Of a DNA stretch of 64,000 nucleotides, positions 61,374 through 64,000 are shown one piece after another; positions within the stretch are counted from its first letter, which is position 1; every line of letters begins with the position of its first letter. The DNA is from UBA2029 sp037447125 (GTDB lineage Bacteria; Chloroflexota; Anaerolineae; Aggregatilineales; Aggregatilineaceae). The stretch covers positions 186,001-250,000 of the forward strand of contig JBBIHG010000001.1 of the NCBI GenBank assembly GCA_037447125.1, in the 5' to 3' direction. The notes beneath the pieces are model-generated. The model worked only from the letters and a program-made list of their open reading frames with translations, was not told where the DNA came from and ran no database searches. Made by a program: the position numbers and the translations under genes.

Positions 61374-61868
61374 CTACTTGGGATCCTCCATCTGCGGGAT
61401 CGAGCGCGTGAACTGACCCGGCTCCGTCCGGCGCGGCGTGCCTTCCACCCCAGGCGGCAGCGGGTCGAGCAGCATCTCCTTGACGTAGATGGCGTCGCGG
61501 CGATCATTGAAGCTCAGCCGGTATTCATGCTCCAGCACAATCGCCTCGGTTGGGCAGGCATCCTCGCAGTAGCCGCAAAAGATGCAGCGCAGCATGTTGA
61601 TCTCGTAGGTCTTGGCGTAGCGCTCACCGGGGCTGTAACGCTCCTCATCGGTGTTCTCAGCCGCCTCGACCCAGATAGCGTCTGCCGGGCAGGCTGCTGC
61701 ACAGAGCGAGCAGCCGATGCACTTCTCCAGACCGTTGTCGTAGCGCTTGAGCGCGTGCCGCCCCTTGAAGCGCTCGCGCAAGGGACGCGCCTGCTCAGGG
61801 TACTGGATGGTGACTGGCCCCTCCAGCACATGTTTGAATGTCGTCGCGAAGCCACGTACCAGATTCAT
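61374..61868 (-). CDS. nuoI: NADH-quinone oxidoreductase subunit I
   Basis: A 164-residue ferredoxin-like subunit that binds clusters N6a and N6b between NuoB and NuoG. Two CxxCxxCxxxCP motifs are intact: CIGCSLCAAACP and CIFCGYCEDACP. AGGGGAG precedes the ATG. It is followed by an unusual 124-nt gap containing a strong hairpin before nuoJ. Confidence 0.97.
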   Translation of the reverse strand: MNLVRGFATTFKHVLEGPVTIQYPEQARPLRERFKGRHALKRYDNGLEKCIGCSLCAAACPADAIWVEAAENTDEERYSPGERYAKTYEINMLRCIFCGYCEDACPTEAIVLEHEYRLSFNDRRDAIYVKEMLLDPLPPGVEGTPRRTEPGQFTRSIPQMEDPK

Positions 61869-61901
61869 GCAATACTCCCCTGCTAGCCCACAACCACCAC
61901 T

Positions 61902-63179
61902 CTAATCCGATGCTTTGCCGCCTGAGCGCGGTGGTTGGCTGTCTTGTCCGCTGTCCCTGAAGGGAACAGCGCGGGCCAGGGCCGCCGGCACGCCCAGCAT
62001 CCTGTCCACCATGGTGAAAGCTCGCACGCCGCCGCTCGCGCCAGAGAGCGACACGAACTCGACTCGCGGCGAGCCGAGCGCATCGGGCTTGCGCCCCACA
62101 CGACCAAGCCAGTAAGACGCGCCGCCCAGGAAGAGCACCCACGCGATCACGGCCATGATCAGCTTGGCCGAGCTACCCATCTCGACCTCGAGCACAACCG
62201 CCACCGCCGTCCAGGCAACGGCTACCAGCGCCAAGGGCAGCATCACCTTCCACCCGAAAGACATCAGGCGGTCGTAGCGGATGCGAGGCAGCGTGCCGCG
62301 CACCCAGATCATCACCACCAGCAGCACCACGACCTTGAGAGCGAACACCAACGGCCCGAGCAGCGGCGCTTCGTCCACATATGCGAAGTGATACCCGCCA
62401 AAATAGAGGGCTGCACCGATGGCGCTGACCGCGATCATGCCGATGTACTCGGCCAGGTAGAACATGGCGAACTTCATGCCACTGTACTCCGAGTGATAGC
62501 CGGCCGTCAATTCCTGCTCGGCCTCGGGCATATCAAACGGCGCGCGGTTCACCTCAGCCAGCAGCGCAACAGCCATGATGGCGGCAGCCATTGGATTCTG
62601 GAAGACGAACCACCCCAGAATGGGCGCGTCTTTCTGGGCATCAATGATGTCACCGACGCTCATCGAGCCGGCCAGCATCACCGGCACCACCATCGCCAGG
62701 CCCATGCTCAGCTCGTAGCTGACCATCTGCGCCGACGAGCGCAGCCCGCCTAGCATCGCGTATTTGTTGTTGCTCGACCAACCGGCCAGCACGACTCCAT
62801 AGATGCCGATACTCGTGATTCCCAAGAGCCACAGCACGCCGACATTGACGTCAATCAGTCCCTGCGACAGACGGTACCACTTGCCGTCGAACCAGGGCAC
62901 GGCGATCTTTGGGCCGAACGGCACCACTGCCAGCACGATCAGCGCTGGCACAGTCTTGATCACCGGCGCCAGCCAGAAGACGACCTTCTCCGCATGGGCC
63001 GGCGTGACATCCTCTTTGAAGATGAGCTTGATGCCATCGGCAACGGGCTGCAGAAGCCCGTAGGGACCTGCCCGGTTTGGCCCCACTCGCGCCTGCAGAA
63101 ACGCCAGGAAGCGCCGCTCAAGGACTGTCGTATAGGCGAACCCGGTGAGCAGGACCACGAACAGAACCAGACTCGTCAT
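61902..63179 (-). CDS. nuoH: NADH-quinone oxidoreductase subunit H
   Basis: 425 residues from ATG 63179, longer than the typical 320-350 because of a C-terminal extension after the last span (LGRVGRKPDALGSPRVEFVSLSGASG...). Quinone-site motifs are present: RFLAFLQARVGPNRAGPYGLLQPVADGIKLIFKED, SSNNKYAMLGGLRSSAQMVSYELSMGLAMV, EVNRAPFDMPEAEQELTAGYHSEYSGMKFA and GTLPRIRYDRLMSFGWKVMLPL. The frame is open 72 codons further upstream but overlaps nuoG. Confidence 0.97.
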   Translation of the reverse strand: MTSLVLFVVLLTGFAYTTVLERRFLAFLQARVGPNRAGPYGLLQPVADGIKLIFKEDVTPAHAEKVVFWLAPVIKTVPALIVLAVVPFGPKIAVPWFDGKWYRLSQGLIDVNVGVLWLLGITSIGIYGVVLAGWSSNNKYAMLGGLRSSAQMVSYELSMGLAMVVPVMLAGSMSVGDIIDAQKDAPILGWFVFQNPMAAAIMAVALLAEVNRAPFDMPEAEQELTAGYHSEYSGMKFAMFYLAEYIGMIAVSAIGAALYFGGYHFAYVDEAPLLGPLVFALKVVVLLVVMIWVRGTLPRIRYDRLMSFGWKVMLPLALVAVAWTAVAVVLEVEMGSSAKLIMAVIAWVLFLGGASYWLGRVGRKPDALGSPRVEFVSLSGASGGVRAFTMVDRMLGVPAALARAVPFRDSGQDSQPPRSGGKASD

Positions 63180-63261
63180 GATTGAGTGGATCACTACGCA
63201 CGTGCCATGACCGGCGCACTCGATTACGATGCTGGATTCCCCTGGGCCAAACATACTGGGA

Positions 63262-64000
63262 CTATCCCTCCATCTTCCGCACGACGCACTCAGCCAGCGT
63301 GTCAGGAGTCGGCGTCGCACCCAGGCGCTGCGGGACGAGCACTGCGCCCGCCGGAGTGCGGCTGTTGATACGGGCCTGGGCAGCCATCTGCACACCGTCC
63401 GCTGTTGTGAGGATCACCGCGTCCCCATCTGCGATCCCCAGCGTCTGCGCGTCAGCGGCGTTTAGCTCGACATACGGTGAGGGCACGCGCTGGTGCATGA
63501 CCGTGCTCGGCGCGAACAGCGGCTCGCGATTGTACAGCAGGCGTACCAGCACTGCCGCCAACCCGTTACGGGCGGGCTTGCTGACCTGCACGGGCCGCAC
63601 TGTCAGGCTGTACTTCTCCTTCTCAGCGTTCGTCGCCCACTGCACGCCCAACCCGCCGCGATTCGAATAGGCCGTGCCGCCGTAGTACAGGTCGTCACCA
63701 CCTATCAGAGGGAATTGCGGCTCAACATGCGCCAGATTGGGGTAGCTCATCTCAGCGTAGCGCAGCACATGCTGGGTGATGTCGCGCATGACCAGGCTGG
63801 GCGCGATGCGCGGCCTGGGGCCGCCGGGCATATGCGAACTGACATGAGCGAACACTTTCCACCCAGGTAGCGTGCCTTCCAGCGGCGTCTGCGCCATATA
63901 GAAGCGCTGCGCGCGGCGCAGGCCGTTGGTGAAAGTACCCTCGCGCTCGGCGAAGCTCTGCACGGGCAGGAGCACGTGTGCCTTCTCCGCGGTGGGCGTC
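63262..64000 (-). CDS. nuoG: NADH-quinone oxidoreductase subunit G, C-terminal part (cut by window edge)
   Basis: The frame is open to the right end of the window; only about 245 C-terminal residues are seen. They contain LPVQSFAEREGTFTNGLRRAQRF, typical of the molybdopterin-oxidoreductase-like region of NuoG. The C-terminal dinucleotide-binding-like barrel is VPSPYVELNAADAQTLGIADGDAVILTTADGVQMAAQARINSRTPAGAVLVPQRLG. It is followed by nuoH after 82 nt, the canonical order. The N-terminal Fe-S domains lie beyond the window. Confidence 0.93.
   Translation of the reverse strand, partial: TPTAEKAHVLLPVQSFAEREGTFTNGLRRAQRFYMAQTPLEGTLPGWKVFAHVSSHMPGGPRPRIAPSLVMRDITQHVLRYAEMSYPNLAHVEPQFPLIGGDDLYYGGTAYSNRGGLGVQWATNAEKEKYSLTVRPVQVSKPARNGLAAVLVRLLYNREPLFAPSTVMHQRVPSPYVELNAADAQTLGIADGDAVILTTADGVQMAAQARINSRTPAGAVLVPQRLGATPTPDTLAECVVRKMEG

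Overview
The window is a GC-rich bacterial chromosome segment. Gene content and style suggest a monoderm-like member of the Chloroflexota, probably near the Anaerolineae; this is inferred, because no rRNA is present. Supporting traits are a Tad pilus export operon with no secretin gene, a DegS/DegU-type two-component pair, many exported proteins with Thr/Pro linkers, a nuoG-N run, and near-consensus sigma-70 promoters (TTGNNN, 16-18 bp, TANNNT). About 50 protein genes are packed tightly, often with ATGA stop/start overlaps. No gene-free stretch exceeds 300 bases. I saw no insertion sequence, prophage or CRISPR array.

Layout. 1-5.1 kb (+): exported Ig-like protein, pth and mfd behind a good promoter. 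5.13-5.33 kb: an unexplained array of about eleven 9-bp units (consensus TATCCCACA) between convergent genes. 5.4-13.3 kb (-): degV, a beta-propeller lipoprotein, a Schlafen/AlbA_2-type regulator, lon and folC. 13.6-18.0 kb (+): FlgD-like membrane protein, PhnD-like lipoprotein with an apparent AUC start, and two family 2 glycosyltransferases. 18.0-26.8 kb (-): the Tad operon cpaB-cpaE-tadA-tadB-tadC running into comF and hpf and closed by a terminator, then a nucleotidyltransferase-like gene. 27-28.8 kb (-): response regulator and histidine kinase. 28.9-43.4 kb (-): envelope polysaccharide and lipid genes (four multi-span proteins of GT-C type, a TDH-like epimerase, acpS, two M16 peptidase subunits, UDP-glucose dehydrogenase, a FAD amine oxidase-like protein and a flippase-like protein). 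43.6-46.4 kb (-): a small SWIM zinc-finger gene behind a promoter-leader-terminator unit, and a PspC / LiaF-like / unknown operon. 46.6-49.3 kb (+): GNAT acetyltransferase and an oligopeptide-type solute-binding protein. 49.4-50.9 kb (-): two tandem related membrane-anchored proteins and tRNA-Leu(CAA). 51-53 kb (+): ECF sigma factor, two-span anti-sigma candidate and Nudix hydrolase. 53-54.2 kb (-): a membrane-anchored SDR behind a long GC-rich leader. 54.3-64 kb (-): nuoG (cut by the window edge), H, I, J, K, L, M, N.

Most notable observations. (1) NuoJ carries an insertion of about 210 residues in its last loop, made of two DUF4397-like repeats and predicted to lie outside the membrane. (2) The 9-mer array at 5.13-5.33 kb has echoes in promoter regions at 13.4 and 28.9 kb. 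(3) A near-consensus promoter drives a roughly 135-nt leader that ends in a terminator just before the SWIM gene. (4) The PhnD-like lipoprotein has a complete signal peptide and a perfect Shine-Dalgarno but no standard start codon.
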